Shown: piece by piece, positions 1 through 14,845 of the stretch
How the letters are laid out: every line of letters starts with the position of its first letter
Numbering within the stretch: position 1 is the first letter of the stretch
From: Sanderia malayensis
Lineage: Eukaryota > Cnidaria > Scyphozoa > Semaeostomeae > Pelagiidae
Length of the DNA: 64,000 nt
Direction: 5' to 3'
NCBI GenBank assembly: GCA_013076295.1
Contig: RQOL01000729.1
Location: 2,666,001 to 2,730,000 of the forward strand
Notes under the pieces: generated by a model
Databases searched by the model: none
Told to the model about the DNA's origin: nothing
Seen by the model: only the letters and a program-made list of their open reading frames with translations
Translations under genes and position numbers: made by a program

Positions 1-1089
1 AAGAAGGTGAAATATTGAAATATTGTCTTATTCATGTATGTGCACGAATTCAATATGAGAAGAGTTGACTTCAAGCAGGGCCTATTTCATGGAAATTTTC
101 CGAGGCCACGCATTCTGAGATTAATGGATGCTTTCTGCTACTATGTTATAAAGTTACAAAACTCGCGTATTCTCGCGTATATAAAGTTATCAACAGATAA
201 CAGAAAAACGTATTCACGACAAAAAGATGAAGACCGAAAAATAGCAGCATGGAAGACACATTGACATTAAACAAAACAGTTTATTCAATAATCACCTATA
301 GATAATAACGACCAACATCAACTACTTTACCGCTTATAATCGCTAAAGTTAGTTAAACTGACCCACGTCATGTTTATTAAAGCTAAAAAGACAATCAAAC
401 GATATAGCAATGGTGGTTGCAGTAGTGGTAGAAGTAGTAATAGCAATAGCAATACTTCTGGTAAAGCAATGGGTAGAAGTGATGAAATAAAGCAGCAAAC
501 GAAAAAATACTTATTGATAATAGCGAACATGCTAATAATGATGATGATGGTGACAATGATGATGATGTTAATAATGATAATAACACTATGAGGAATAGCT
601 TTGGCAATAGCTTACAAACACGGAACAGAAAGAATAATAATAATCATAGTTACAAAGGCAGATCTACGCATGATCTACGGTGAGAATGAAAGGATACATT
701 CTGATACACAAATCAAAAAGGTGTCCGAGTGTTTCCATAAAAGTTTTGCAAATCAAAAGTCCGTATCTCAAATCGCTCCACACGTTCTGGTCGATATCAT
801 AAAAAAATAATGGAACAGGTGGTTAGTTCAATAAGTACGTGGTGATAAAGTATGTGTTCTTTTGGATATTTTTAATTTACCCCACAGTACAGTTATAAAT
901 TGATTGATTTAAGTGATATGTCGTGATAAAGGAATGATTTATTACAGAAACTGCTGAGTACTTAATCGAGACCGCCAAGTCGAAATAAAATGACTAGGCC
1001 ATCTTAAATGCTCCTATCAATGACACGACCAATGTTATTAGATTAAAAGACAGAGTATTATTAAACACATGAGGTCGTTGCAAATCTAC
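1..1089. other. Left flank, low-complexity, no firm gene
   Basis: No gene is firmly recognised here. Positions about 370-680 (+) read as a serine/asparagine-rich stretch, then an Asp/Asn-rich stretch driven by GAT/AAT repeats (about 530-590). The two halves lie in different frames, with a six-A run near 505 at the switch. A donor-like GTGAGA follows at about 681, so this could be an exon of a gene entering from the left or chance low complexity. A TTTATT at 938-943 (AATAAA on the minus strand) is a plausible polyadenylation signal for the PP2A gene, about 150 bases past its stop codon. Confidence 0.3.
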
Positions 1090-4676
<3,587 letters not shown>

Positions 4677-5129
4677 TACAGCCAGGAGAGTATCGTGAAT
4701 TCAAATAAATTGTCCGAGCGAACGCTTCTGGCTGACGAAAAAGGCCCTATTTCTTTTGCAAGTGCAGCCAACAACGAAAACGACGAGAAGATGAGGCCGA
4801 GGCCTTCTAAATATGGTCACTATGCTACCTTATATGGAAATCACAATGGCATGTATAAACATCAGCTTGACAAAAGATGCTGCGAAATTCAAACTTTTCA
4901 AGGATAACTTTTTAATTCAATAGAGTTAAATTTATTTGTAGGGCTTTTATAATAAATTATTTGTCTGAAAATCGCATATTAAGCAGCTGTAACTTAAAAT
5001 CAGTTGGAAATAAACAAAGACGGCGGGCTGGGTTGATAAAAAGTAACATGCTTCGAACTTTTCATGAATAAAACAGAAACGAGGCTGGTGAGGATCACAA
5101 CAACAACAATTTAGAAAAGAATAAAAATA
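4677..5129. promoter_or_regulatory. Divergent upstream region, PP2A and TPR gene
   Basis: These 453 bases separate the start codons of two genes transcribed in opposite directions, so they should hold both 5' untranslated regions and a shared or abutting promoter. I see no convincing TATA box or other named site. Confidence 0.45.
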
Positions 5130-5800
5130 ATGGAAGGAAGTAATGGACCTGATAAAGAAAAATCTCCATGGAATTTAACTTTTGATGAAAGAGCGAGTCT
5201 AGCAGATACAAGAAAAACTATTGGCAATTCATTTTTCGTTGTTAGTAAAGTGCACTAGTTGTTTAATTATAATGAATTTGCAAGACACATAGGTCCACAA
5301 TTTACTAGTCGGGTCCCAGCACACAAACAATCATAACATGATATCAAAATTGCTTTATTTTTTAGGATGGAAAGCTACAGGAAGCATTTGAAAACTATAG
5401 TGCTGGTATAAAGCTACTGATCCCAGTTTTCGATCCAGAAGAAGCTCAGCTTGATACTGCCAATTCGCTGAAAACATCTCTTTATCTGAACATTGCAGCA
5501 TGTCAATTGAAATTTAAACAATACGATTATGTCATTTGCAATTGTACCAAAGTTCTCAAAATCGACCAGGATAACGTAAAAGCTTTTTACCGGAGAGCCA
5601 TTGCTTTTACTGAGCTGAATAGATTAGAAGATGCCCAAGTTGATATTAGAACTGGTTTGAAAATTGATCAAAATAATGCAGCACTGAAGAAACTGCTTCA
5701 TGTTGTCCAGATAAAAGTTGTTGAACAAAATGAAAAGGATGGTGCTTTTATGAAATCATATCTAAAAGATCTACGTATTAATAAAGATATTGACAGTTAG
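5130..5800 (+). CDS. TPR protein resembling the FKBP51/52 C-terminal domain, without PPIase domain
   Basis: Two-exon gene (5130-5240, 5366-5800) for a 181-residue protein. An in-frame TAG at 5112-5114 just upstream fixes the start. It carries three TPR motifs: about residues 27-60, 80-113 and 114-147, the last containing AFYRRAIAF. It ends with a segment like the conserved helix after the FKBP51/52 TPRs (compare FMKSYLKDL here with the YANMF region there). The entry before TPR1 and the Asn and Lys/Arg positions also match Hsp90-binding TPR domains of large FKBPs. No FK506-binding domain precedes it, so it looks like a TPR-only relative, possibly an Hsp90/Hsp70 tail-binding co-chaperone. That role is inferred. 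An AATAAA at about 6004 may end the transcript. Confidence 0.82.
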
Positions 5801-6819
5801 AAAATGTATTGCAGATACAGGGCTATCCTTTATTATCAGAGTCGAATGTGGCTCATAATATCAGGACTAACAGTATATTTGTGCATTGTAACAAAAGAAA
5901 ATTTGTAAAAAGGAATAGGATTATATTTTAGTAATAATGACAACATATGATGTAGGCATACAATTCTCTGTCTATAATGAATCTAAAGTGAATACTAAAT
6001 AAGAATAAATAATCTAAATTGAGTATGAATACAATTTAGTATTACAGTCACAATGTTGAATACACATGAACATACTATGAACACATTATTTCATGTTTAA
6101 CTACAAAAGCAATGGCGTAGATAGGAAATTTTATAAGGGGGGCGAGAAATTCGGATTTCCCGACAAAAATTTAATAAGCATTTTTGTTTCTTCAAGACTA
6201 TGAATATAAGATAAGGAAATTAGCTGGAACTGAGCGTAAACAGAAGATATTTATTTTCCGACAAGATCAGCAATTTTCCGACAAAACGGCAGTTTGGCTC
6301 TACGTTCCCCCCCTGACCCCTCTCTATCTACGTCACTGTACAAAAGGGGACAAAGGTCCCTGGGACAACTGAAAATATCAGCAGATAACGCTATGTTTCT
6401 GCAGACTTTGTTCGGTGTGAGCAGAATGCCCCCCAACAATGCTGTCTTGTGCACAATTCTTTTCTTATCACTGGGCCAAAAGAATTTCCGCAATATTGAA
6501 AATAACTGCCTCTACAGACAACATTGTTTTGGAGGGAGGGGATGAAGTATGCGTGTAAAACTTGCAAAAACCCTAGGTGTCCCAGGACTTTTGCACCCTA
6601 TTGTGCATCTACAAGCCATTTTAAGCCTTTAATACAAATTGCTTCATTTTTATAATGCACGAGGTTACTTGTGAAGCTACTGTAATGCTTTAACAGCCTT
6701 TAATTTCAAGAAAGAAGCCAATAAATCCCACTCTCTTAAATACTTCTTTAGCCAATGCTCTCATTATGAACCGTTAATGTCTCGTTAATTCTAGTTTCTA
6801 TCTATATAAGTGTCTTTGA
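5801..6819. other. Intergenic region between TPR and zinc-finger genes
   Basis: Apart from the MITE at 6110-6338 this holds the 3' untranslated regions of the two converging genes and AT-rich sequence. I see no further gene. Confidence 0.6.
6110..6338. mobile_element. hAT-type MITE with 8-bp target duplication
   Basis: A 229-bp element begins CAATGGCGTAGATAGG and ends with the inverted match of CAGTGACGTAGATAG, a terminal motif typical of hAT transposons. It is flanked by a perfect 8-bp direct repeat TACAAAAG (6102-6109 and 6339-6346), as hAT insertion leaves. Its inner ends are G-rich on the left and C-rich on the right. It has no coding capacity, so it is non-autonomous. Confidence 0.85.
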
Positions 6820-9800
6820 CTATCTATGGCTTTCTCTGTGCTTCACAAAGCTGCCAAAAGTATTAAACCCTCGTTGACAAACCGTACATTGATGACGGTG
6901 CGCTACTTTTGTTTGTTCATTGTCATTTTTGGCTTTTTTATTATTCGCTCTCCGGTGTTCAGTTTTCAAAAGACTTGCAGAATTCAATCTAGTCTCGGAT
7001 TCATGTTGAGACTTTAGCCGTGAGTCCGTATCAGTTGCGAGTGTGAGTGTTGGTTGAACACTTTCATTTGAGCTGGGGTCGAAGCCTGTAGGACCCAACT
7101 GTCGCGTAAAAACGTCTTCTAGTCTGCTGACGTTAGCTGGCAGGGAGCAGCTGACATTGAAAATTTCCCTCGGAAAATACTTTGAAGCATCTTCACCTGT
7201 TGGTACAAAATACGGCACAAAGAAAACTGTGCCGTTTGCGTGGAGATTAGGAGGTGGCGAAGGGTCGTGCATAATATTCAATTGATGAGCCATCTGAAGT
7301 GGAACAGCCTTACCCGGTGGGCCAAAAAAGTAGGCAGGAGCAAATGCAGGACCACTATCTGGTGGAGAGTGCTTACCACCAGAAGATGCTTGGTGATCCT
7401 TCGATGTGGAAGGAACCGAAGGATGCACACTTCGTACGTCCGCAATTCGAATCTCATCTAAACATGACTGCTGTTTACCCTGCCGATTGTCAATCTCACG
7501 TTCTTGTTCGCGACACCCACTGTAATCACTGTAGCCATCTGTACCACTGTCACTGCAACTGTTGCCATTTGCAACGACATCTTGACTACGATCATCAAGC
7601 TTAGATTTATTGACCGGGTCAAATATTTTGTATTCTTTTGTACTTACAAACGAAGGATAAGTCTTTCCCTCCAAAAACCCATCTGTTGCAGCTGAACGTT
7701 CAGTTGACCGTTGTACATTTTCCAAACAGTTTCCTTTCTCGTTACCAACATTGCCACGAGGGCTACTACTCGACTGGCTACATCGTACCTGGTGATATCG
7801 CAACTTGTGCACTGCATCAAAGCCCATGCCACAGACACTGCAGATGTAGTCTGAATATTCGGCGTGAGTTGCCTCATGTTTCGATAGCAAAGTAGCGTCA
7901 CGAATCGCCACTTTGCAATAACGACAACAACGATTTGTTTGATCAATTTCTGGCGATTTAATCAATGTTTCTTGCTCTTTCTGCTTTCGTAAAGGTAAAC
8001 ATTGGGTTTTTACACTGTTGTAAACAGCTGTATATTCGTTAGGTTTGTTTTTATCATTGCACGAGGTAGCTGCTTGACTTTGCTGAATCGGCAGTGTAGA
8101 TTTGCTGGAATCCTCTAGAATGCTTAAGTCACTGAAATCAGCACTGTTCAAAATTACTTCATTACTCGTTACAACCTGCTCTATCAATTCAGGTATGTCA
8201 ATTGCTTGTTGAGCGGACTCCAATGGCGTCTTGGCAACTGACTTCTCTGCATCGTCACCTACATCTGCAAGTTTTTCATTCAAAGGCCCAGGGTCAGGGT
8301 CAGGGTCAGGGCATGCGCAACTGTGTTCACTGTAGCTATAAAGCCTGTCAAATGACTTTCCACATATCCGGCAATGATATATGCAACTCTGTTTGCGTTT
8401 GGCTTTGGCAGGTTTATGTTCAAAATCGTCTTTGCTATATGATATCGTAGCATTAGTTTCCTCCTTTTGTTTTTCTTCAAACGCGCATTGTTTCTTTTCC
8501 CTTTTCTTCCTTTTCTTCTCATTCTTATGCTGCTTCAAATGGGAATGCAGAGCTCCCTTCGATCGACAAATTTTCCCGCAGATGAGGCATTTCACAAACA
8601 AATTGTATTTGCCAATTTTTGGGCTGAATTTCGGCACAACTTCGTAATTTGCTCCGGAATGCTTGTACTTGTAATGCTGCTCCAAGTCCCATTCTGTGTC
8701 CAGCACAACATCGCAGTCAGGACAGCGACATACATCTTTAGTTTTCGATTTGGTCTTTGCATACTTCGAACTGAAATATAGCCGTTTACGATTTTTTCGC
8801 CCGGCATAGTTGTTGGGTACCATGGATTCATCTTTTTTGCTCTTTGTAGATGGTTCTTCAATACCTCCATCAACAAAGGGATTATTTAAGTCAATATTTT
8901 CAACAGGCTTGCCTGACTTTGGATCAACAACCCTCGCTTCCTCTGCCAATTTTTCGTCCATATTTGCAGGCTCAAGCTTTGCATCACTGATCGACTTTAG
9001 CTTGGCAAGATTTTTAGATTTGAATTCAGCATACGTTGCATCCGGAGACTTGTCTCTCAACCGAGCTGTTGAAGCATGTTTCAAAGTCTTCAGCAATTTC
9101 CGTGCCGTGCCACTGGTGGACCCCTCTTCGCATGCCATGTATCTTTCTTCACTAGGCACCACCTTTGCATCAATCTTTTGTAGCTTCTTTGCCGGCAACT
9201 TTGGTGTTGGCACATTTGTCGTATCACTATTTACACCAACTTGCATATTACTGCGGTGTTCCTTCTGTATGTGCATGCACACACTGCGCATTGTGAGAAA
9301 CAACTTGTCACAGTAGATACATTGGCGTTGGTAGGTCAGCCCTCCTGTGTTACAATCGCGAATACGATATCTTCTGTAGCCTTTGAGTTGTTGCTCAAAC
9401 TTATATTTGCATCTTAGACTGTGGTTCAGTCTCAAGTGCTGCCTTATGTCTGCTAGGTTCTCAAAAACAGCACCACATTCCTCACATGTAAAATTATTTG
9501 ATAAGATTGTAGCGTTCTTCTTGGACTTTGATCTATGATGAGTAGTGACGTGATTGTTCAACGATTTCTCATTAGTAAAAGACATGTCGCACTGCTTACA
9601 TGAAGATTTCTGCACACTTTGAACAGACCCATGTGCCTTTTTCAGATGGGAAATAAATAATTTAAAAAACCGATACCTCTTACCACATGCTTTGCATTCA
9701 TAAAATCGAACAGTAGTGTGATTATCTCTCTGAACATTCACACGGCTGTACTTTGATTTCATTGACGACAATTGCTTTGCTTTCCATGACACATTTTGTG

Positions 9801-11943
9801 ATTTTCCTGTTGAAATAGTCTCCTTGTCACAGCCATCCTTTTCATTGTTATTACTATCAGGGTGTACACTGCTTTTGTGGGCCTCCAGCAAGCTCCTATT
9901 TCTGAATTTCTTTTGACAGTGCGTGCATTGAACGGATTGGCTGACATGAGCCAACTCAAAATGCTTTTGCAATCCCCCTTCAGTCCTGCACTTCTGTTTG
10001 CAAATACGGCATGTTATATCTGAGGTGTACGCCCCTATTGTAAAACAATACAACCAATTTAATAACAGAACAGAGTGCTCTCCCAAGCAACTAACTATAT
10101 AAATGTAGATTGCATAGAACGGCATAGCATGTAATAACGCACAACATACAGCAATAGCCTAAATTACCTCTCTGGCCAATTCCACTAATTTTCCTGTCAT
10201 GCAACAGCTCATGTTGCATCTGGTTTCTCATTGAACTAAACCGCAAACTACATTGTGAGCAAGGAAAGGGTTTTTCAACAAGATATGCTATGTCTGCTAC
10301 GGTATTGGTTTTCATCACTTCATGCTGCTCTTCATTGTCTTCATCTACTGCGGAATCTGTAACAAAGAGTGGGAATTTGTAGATACAGTACATTGGCACT
10401 AGATTTAGTTTCCATGAAGTTGAAGGAAACAACTTGAGTTGGCAAGTATTTGAGTCATCCGGGAAATGAGGAACGGAGTGGCATACTAAAAAAAGAAACT
10501 GCTATAAAACTGTATGACTAAGTGTGTTTCTGGAATACATTGATTCGAATGGTTTAATTTCAGATGTTTAATTTTCAGATAGAAAATTTTGGACCAAAAA
10601 ATCCTAATTTCAAACAATTTTGGACAAAATGTAAAAATAATTAAAGGACTTTCGGATAACATCTTCAAGGTTCATAACACAACATAACAATGAGATCTTG
10701 AACAAAACACAAAACACTAATGATTGGGTATATGAATACAGTTCTAATTTGTATCAAAATCAAGGGAAGTCCTCACAATGAAACTGGGGAATCCTCAGAT
10801 GAATCATTCCCAAACACAAAAGGAAATGAATTAGAGAATTTACAGGAAGCTGGGCTGCTAATCATGCTTGATGATGATCATATTGATGACAAGGATCAAT
10901 CAAGCAAGTCAAAGGCTGAAGAGAATCCTGCTATATTCGTATTGGATCCCTGAACAAAACGTTGGCTCTGTTATAGAGTTTTTTGTTTGACTACACCTAG
11001 CATGCATCTTCAAGTGATATCTAACAAAGCCAAGTATTTTCACACTTTCTTGCTATTTCTATTTCGTGTCCACCTATACAGGATGTTGCAGTCACTTTCT
11101 AGCTTGTTGTTTGGTCAATAAATCATATCGGAAAGAAAAAGAAATATACTTCTCAATTTTTATATATAGTTTATTGGCAGTAAAATTTTCAGACAGTAAA
11201 ATTTTTGGATGGTAAAAGTTTTGGACGGTTAAACTTTTGAACTGTGTATTTGCCCAAAAATTAAACCATCCAAAATTTTTGGGCATTAATGTATAACAAA
11301 TTAAACATCTGCATTCTTGAATTATCCAGCAAGCAAACTCCTGGTATGGTATTGTTACCTTGCTTACAATGCAGTGCATTAACAAAAAGTGATACGTATA
11401 TGTAAATACTCTTATTCACTGTTGGCTGCAGTAATAATAGCAAAAAATACTTATTACATTGCTTGTAATTCCAAAAATTCCGTATTGTAACATAGCGCAG
11501 TACTGGTTGCCCAAAGTGCGTAGAATGTGACAGTTCTTTGAACATTTAAAATTTACATGCAAGATTCAAAATGATTCGAAACTAAGCCTTGATGTAGAAA
11601 ATTATTCTATTGAAAGACCTTACTGAATATTCTAACTCTATATTCGTTACTTTTTTGTAACAACAACTTCAGTTTAAAAGGCTATTTGAACTTAAATAAC
11701 TGGTGACAAAAACATAACATTTTCATTTTAGGCCAAGTCGTAACACTTACTACTGCCAGTTTCGAGACCTTCGCTCGTGTTTTGCTCGGTTGCTTGAGCT
11801 CCTTTCTTGAAACTACCAAACAAGGAATGAAACCCCATATGTAGTGAAAGTTTTTCAGCGGTTCTGAACTTCTTTTTGCAGACTTTACAAGTCGAATTTT
11901 CGAGTTGAATTTTTTCTTCCATTTCGCTATCTCCCTTCTCCAT
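6820..11943 (-). CDS. C2H2 zinc-finger protein with 14 dispersed fingers
   Basis: Three exons (11751-11943, 10168-10356, 6820-10034) with clean phase-1 GT-AG junctions sum to 3,597 bases, or 1,198 residues. I count 14 fingers: one in exon 1 (CKVCKKKF...), one in exon 2 (CSQCSLRF...) and twelve in exon 3. Two of these, CRICGKSFDRL and CSVCGMGFDAV, end in His-Cys instead of His-His. The fingers are widely spaced and lack TGEKP linkers, unlike tandem KRAB-type arrays. Between them lie Lys-rich and Ser-rich segments, a short Asp-Pro repeat and a Pro-rich stretch near the C-terminus before the last finger. No KRAB, BTB, SCAN or ZAD domain is visible. It is probably a nuclear nucleic-acid-binding protein; target and orthologue are unknown. 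The conserved part of exon 3 starts at the acceptor near 10035, not at the more upstream methionine in that frame. Confidence 0.88.
10720..10953 (+). other. Coding-like acidic segment inside zinc-finger gene intron
   Basis: This plus-strand frame lies in the intron between exons 1 and 2 of the minus-strand zinc-finger gene. It encodes a hydrophilic, acidic, Ser-rich peptide (for example LDDDHIDDKDQSSKSK) whose composition is unlike random AT-rich DNA. A possible acceptor (gaatacag) lies just upstream. It could be the last exon of a nested gene, a decayed exon or chance. Confidence 0.2.
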
Positions 11944-12430
11944 CGCGTTCGCTTCGACTCGACTCGCCTGTCACTTGCTATGCAAATTAGCTATTTGCGG
12001 ACAGAAAACAGATATCTGGGGGCGGGACGAAAACGGCGCTTTAAAATTCTTCCTTCCACCCACTAAAATTCAAACTAAACAGAATTGACTGTGTTGTTAT
12101 TAAACTAAAACATGTCCATTATCTATTCAAAATTAAGTGCAATATTTGCGTTCAAAAGTAAATTAATCTTTTAAAAACAAATATTTCATTTTGAAAACTG
12201 TAATAAAATTGATAAAAATATGTTGAAGCTAAAAACTTATATGTTAGCTTGTAATTTAAAAATTGTTCTATATTGCTTAAAATTTCAATACATGATAAAA
12301 ATAGTAAATTTGTTGGATAAAATAACAGGTGATAAAAGCTGTTTTTTGCACAGCCAAACACTCAACTTGTACCACACAATATTGACATCAACAATCCAAA
12401 TTCCAAAAAAGAAACCAAAAATTAACCAAT

Positions 12431-13126
12431 ATGGCAGAGAGAGAGCAGATGACCAGTTTACATGAAAACATAACAAATCTTATAAAATCACTCAGTTTGC
12501 ATAATGTGTATTTCTTTCAGAATTGAAGGAGGAAGATTATTAGCATCTTTAACAACATCTGCATTAATGAAAAGCCTGGAATCATCTGATCCTTAACGGG
12601 TTGTTGCTGGAAGAGAGCAAGGAATGATATCCAAAAAGAACAAATTTTCTTGCAGCTTGACAACTATATTCAGTCTGAATGCAGATTCAGGAAGAAAGTT
12701 TTTTGTCTTTACATTGATTCCGAGTATCCTTACGCGCACCCCCGGAAAAGTAAATCAAAATTTAACAAAATCGTTTTGTTTTTTTCTCTATTAACAACTT
12801 TTCCGATCTTTGCGTCTCAAGATTTGAATCAATCCCGGTGTTATGCCCAAATACACGAGAAAGTTTTGTTGCCAAATTGCGTCATCCTAAAAATAGTAGA
12901 TGACTTTCTGAAAGTTGCTTGGCAAGAACGAACGTCATTGTTATCAAACAAGAAGGACCCGCTGAAAAAAGCTGCTGAGACAATGCTCAACAATTTAAAG
13001 AATTTGCTATCGTTATGTAACCATTACAACAACTTGCGCAAGCATAACTTGTTTCTTGCCGTGATGACGTGGGAACTTGGTAGAAAAATTCACAACAAAC
13101 GACAAGGCTTTGAATGGGAATTTTAA
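12431..13126 (+). CDS. Unrecognised possible gene, helical C-terminal part
   Basis: Starting at about 12431 a frame opens with MAEREQMTSLHENITNLIKS and stops after about 30 codons. A second, shifted frame follows (IEGGRLLASLTTSALMKSLE...). The long frame ending at 13126 then carries about 150 codons. That last part includes a hydrophobic run (IVLFFSLLTTFPIFAS) followed by an amphipathic, helix-rich stretch with three cysteines, ending WELGRKIHNKRQGFEWEF. There is no ATG in the long frame before this region, so it would need upstream exons. Good acceptor-like sequences occur near 12520 (ttctttcag) and 12654 (ttcttgcag). I do not recognise the family. Spliced gene, pseudogene and chance all remain open. 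Confidence 0.3.
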
Positions 13127-13754
13127 TTCATTTTTCATCAAAACATTATGCAAAAATTTATAACTTAACATCGAAAATATTAGGTAATAATATACAAAAT
13201 TTTAGATACAATCATTGTAAAGTTAAGAATCTTTGTAAAAACTTCAGTAACTTGGCGTTTTATTTTCTTTCATCTTTCGAACTAAATATATCTTGCAAAA
13301 ACTTCGTTCAGAAACGTAGAAACTTTCAAGTCTTTTTACAAGAATTTTCTTTCTTCTCAACACAATGTCCGGTGGTAAACGCAATTAAACTTAATATCAT
13401 GTAATGTTTTTACAACTGTTGCAATCATTACAATACATGAACTACAAATGCAACGAAGTGCTTGAATGCAAAACAAATATAAGGTCTACATACAATCAAA
13501 AAGATTCGTATAGGATAAACTATATATTAATAAAATGACAATATTTATTATATCATATTTATATTTGTAGTTTGCATCGAAATTCTCAAAAAACAGTATC
13601 CAACATTGAAAAACTAATTCTAGCAGATTAATAATATACCTATATTCAAAACAAAATATAAAGAATAGAAAATAAAAATTGAAGGGAAGGGACATTTATT
13701 TGCAACTAACCCAATGCCGAGGGTTACTTTCAGCTGCCACACTAAACTTGACCC

Positions 13755-14039
13755 TTGCCAATCCAAACTGAGGCAAATCAAACATTCAGCTCGATTCAGC
13801 GAGCGACAGACAAAATGCAACAAACAGAGAGCTTCCCACACAAGCAAAAACTCGTATTGCATACAGCACCTGTCAACCCACTCAAAATTGCGCAACCAGT
13901 TAGTAATTTAAACTGCTCACATGCATTTGAAGAAAAAAGTCAAAACACCTATTCACATCTACAAGCAACGTTGAGATCACAAACAGGTTATCTCCAAAAA
14001 ATACCGGCTGAATTTAACATCAAGTGGGTGTTTTGCTGA
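13755..14039 (+). other. Coding-like plus-strand segment
   Basis: An open frame of about 94 codons has a hydrophilic Gln/Ser/Thr-rich composition (for example QTFSSIQRATDKMQQTES), better balanced than expected for this AT-rich DNA. No motif or splice partner was identified. It may be an exon of the same unknown gene as 12431-13126. Confidence 0.2.
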
Positions 14040-14204
14040 ATCTGCCACCAGCGGAAACTGAATTCAAATAAAGTCATTTACAAAACTGGCCGCAAATACA
14101 TCTTTTGCCGGATACTTCACTGGTCTTGATGGATGCACAATAAACAACTGTTACCAACCCACTCACTACTGTTCAACCTGTGTCCACCATTTCGAATTCC
14201 ACCC

Positions 14205-14500
14205 ATGCATCTACCCTCTTCAACAGTCCTAGCATTCGTATGCTATGTCTAGCATCTACGATATCTACCCTGCAAGTTTCCATCGATCTGTCCCATATCT
14301 ACCTTCGAAAATGTCTTTCTTTTCCACCTTGCACGGCTTTATGTGTCTACCTTGCAAAACAGTTATTCGCGTATTGTGTATCTACAGTTCAATGTGTGCC
14401 TACTCTATATAAATCCGGGATATGCTCTATATGACAGGGGGTATATCAAAGTATACGCCCCAATGGTTCCATTCGTGTGTCTACATTTCATGAAATGTTC
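14205..14500. repeat. Degenerate tandem repeat, TCTACCTTGCAA-like units
   Basis: Variants of TCTACC(C/T)T(G)CAA recur at about 14211, 14270, 14299, 14346, 14379 and 14478 with irregular 30-100 bp spacing, as in a decayed tandem array. Confidence 0.35.
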
Positions 14501-14845
14501 CAATATGTGCAGAGCATTTGGAATAACAAAACAACATAAACAATACATAGCACCACAAACACAAACTTATGTGCCAAAAATAACAACAGCACTGCAAGCA
14601 CACAACTACATTAGTCGCCTGCTTATGCTTTCACCTATCTGTTTGAACACAAAAACGACAACAGCAAAGTACACATAGCTTGTAACAACTTCGTCCATCC
14701 AATAAAATTTTTGCAATGCCATTTCGTACGAAACTTTGTCTCGTCCCATTCTGAAACTACAGTCCTATACTAGCAACGGCCTGTGGCCTGCATGCAAATT
14801 ACGTAGAAGTGTGTGAAATACAAGTGTGTCATATCACCTGAAACA

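Larger units (their letters stand above)
11944..14845. other. Intergenic stretch with isolated coding-like pieces
   Basis: Between the zinc-finger gene start and the end of ZFC3H1 no recognisable gene is present. Three pieces stand out: a short frame opening with ATGGCAGAGAGAG at about 12431, the open frame at 12650-13126 and another at 13755-14039, all on the plus strand. They may be parts of one unrecognised gene, but I could not join them with consistent splice phases. The remainder is AT-rich. Confidence 0.3.

Noticed and set aside
8810..9316. 168-codon plus-strand frame opposite the zinc-finger gene
   Set aside because: Antisense of exon 3, whose zinc-finger reading on the other strand is unambiguous.
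10021..10125. Extended N-terminal reading MPFYAIYIYIV... for the zinc-finger exon 3 frame
   Set aside because: It is hydrophobic intron sequence; the phase-1 acceptor at about 10035 joins exon 2 and removes it.
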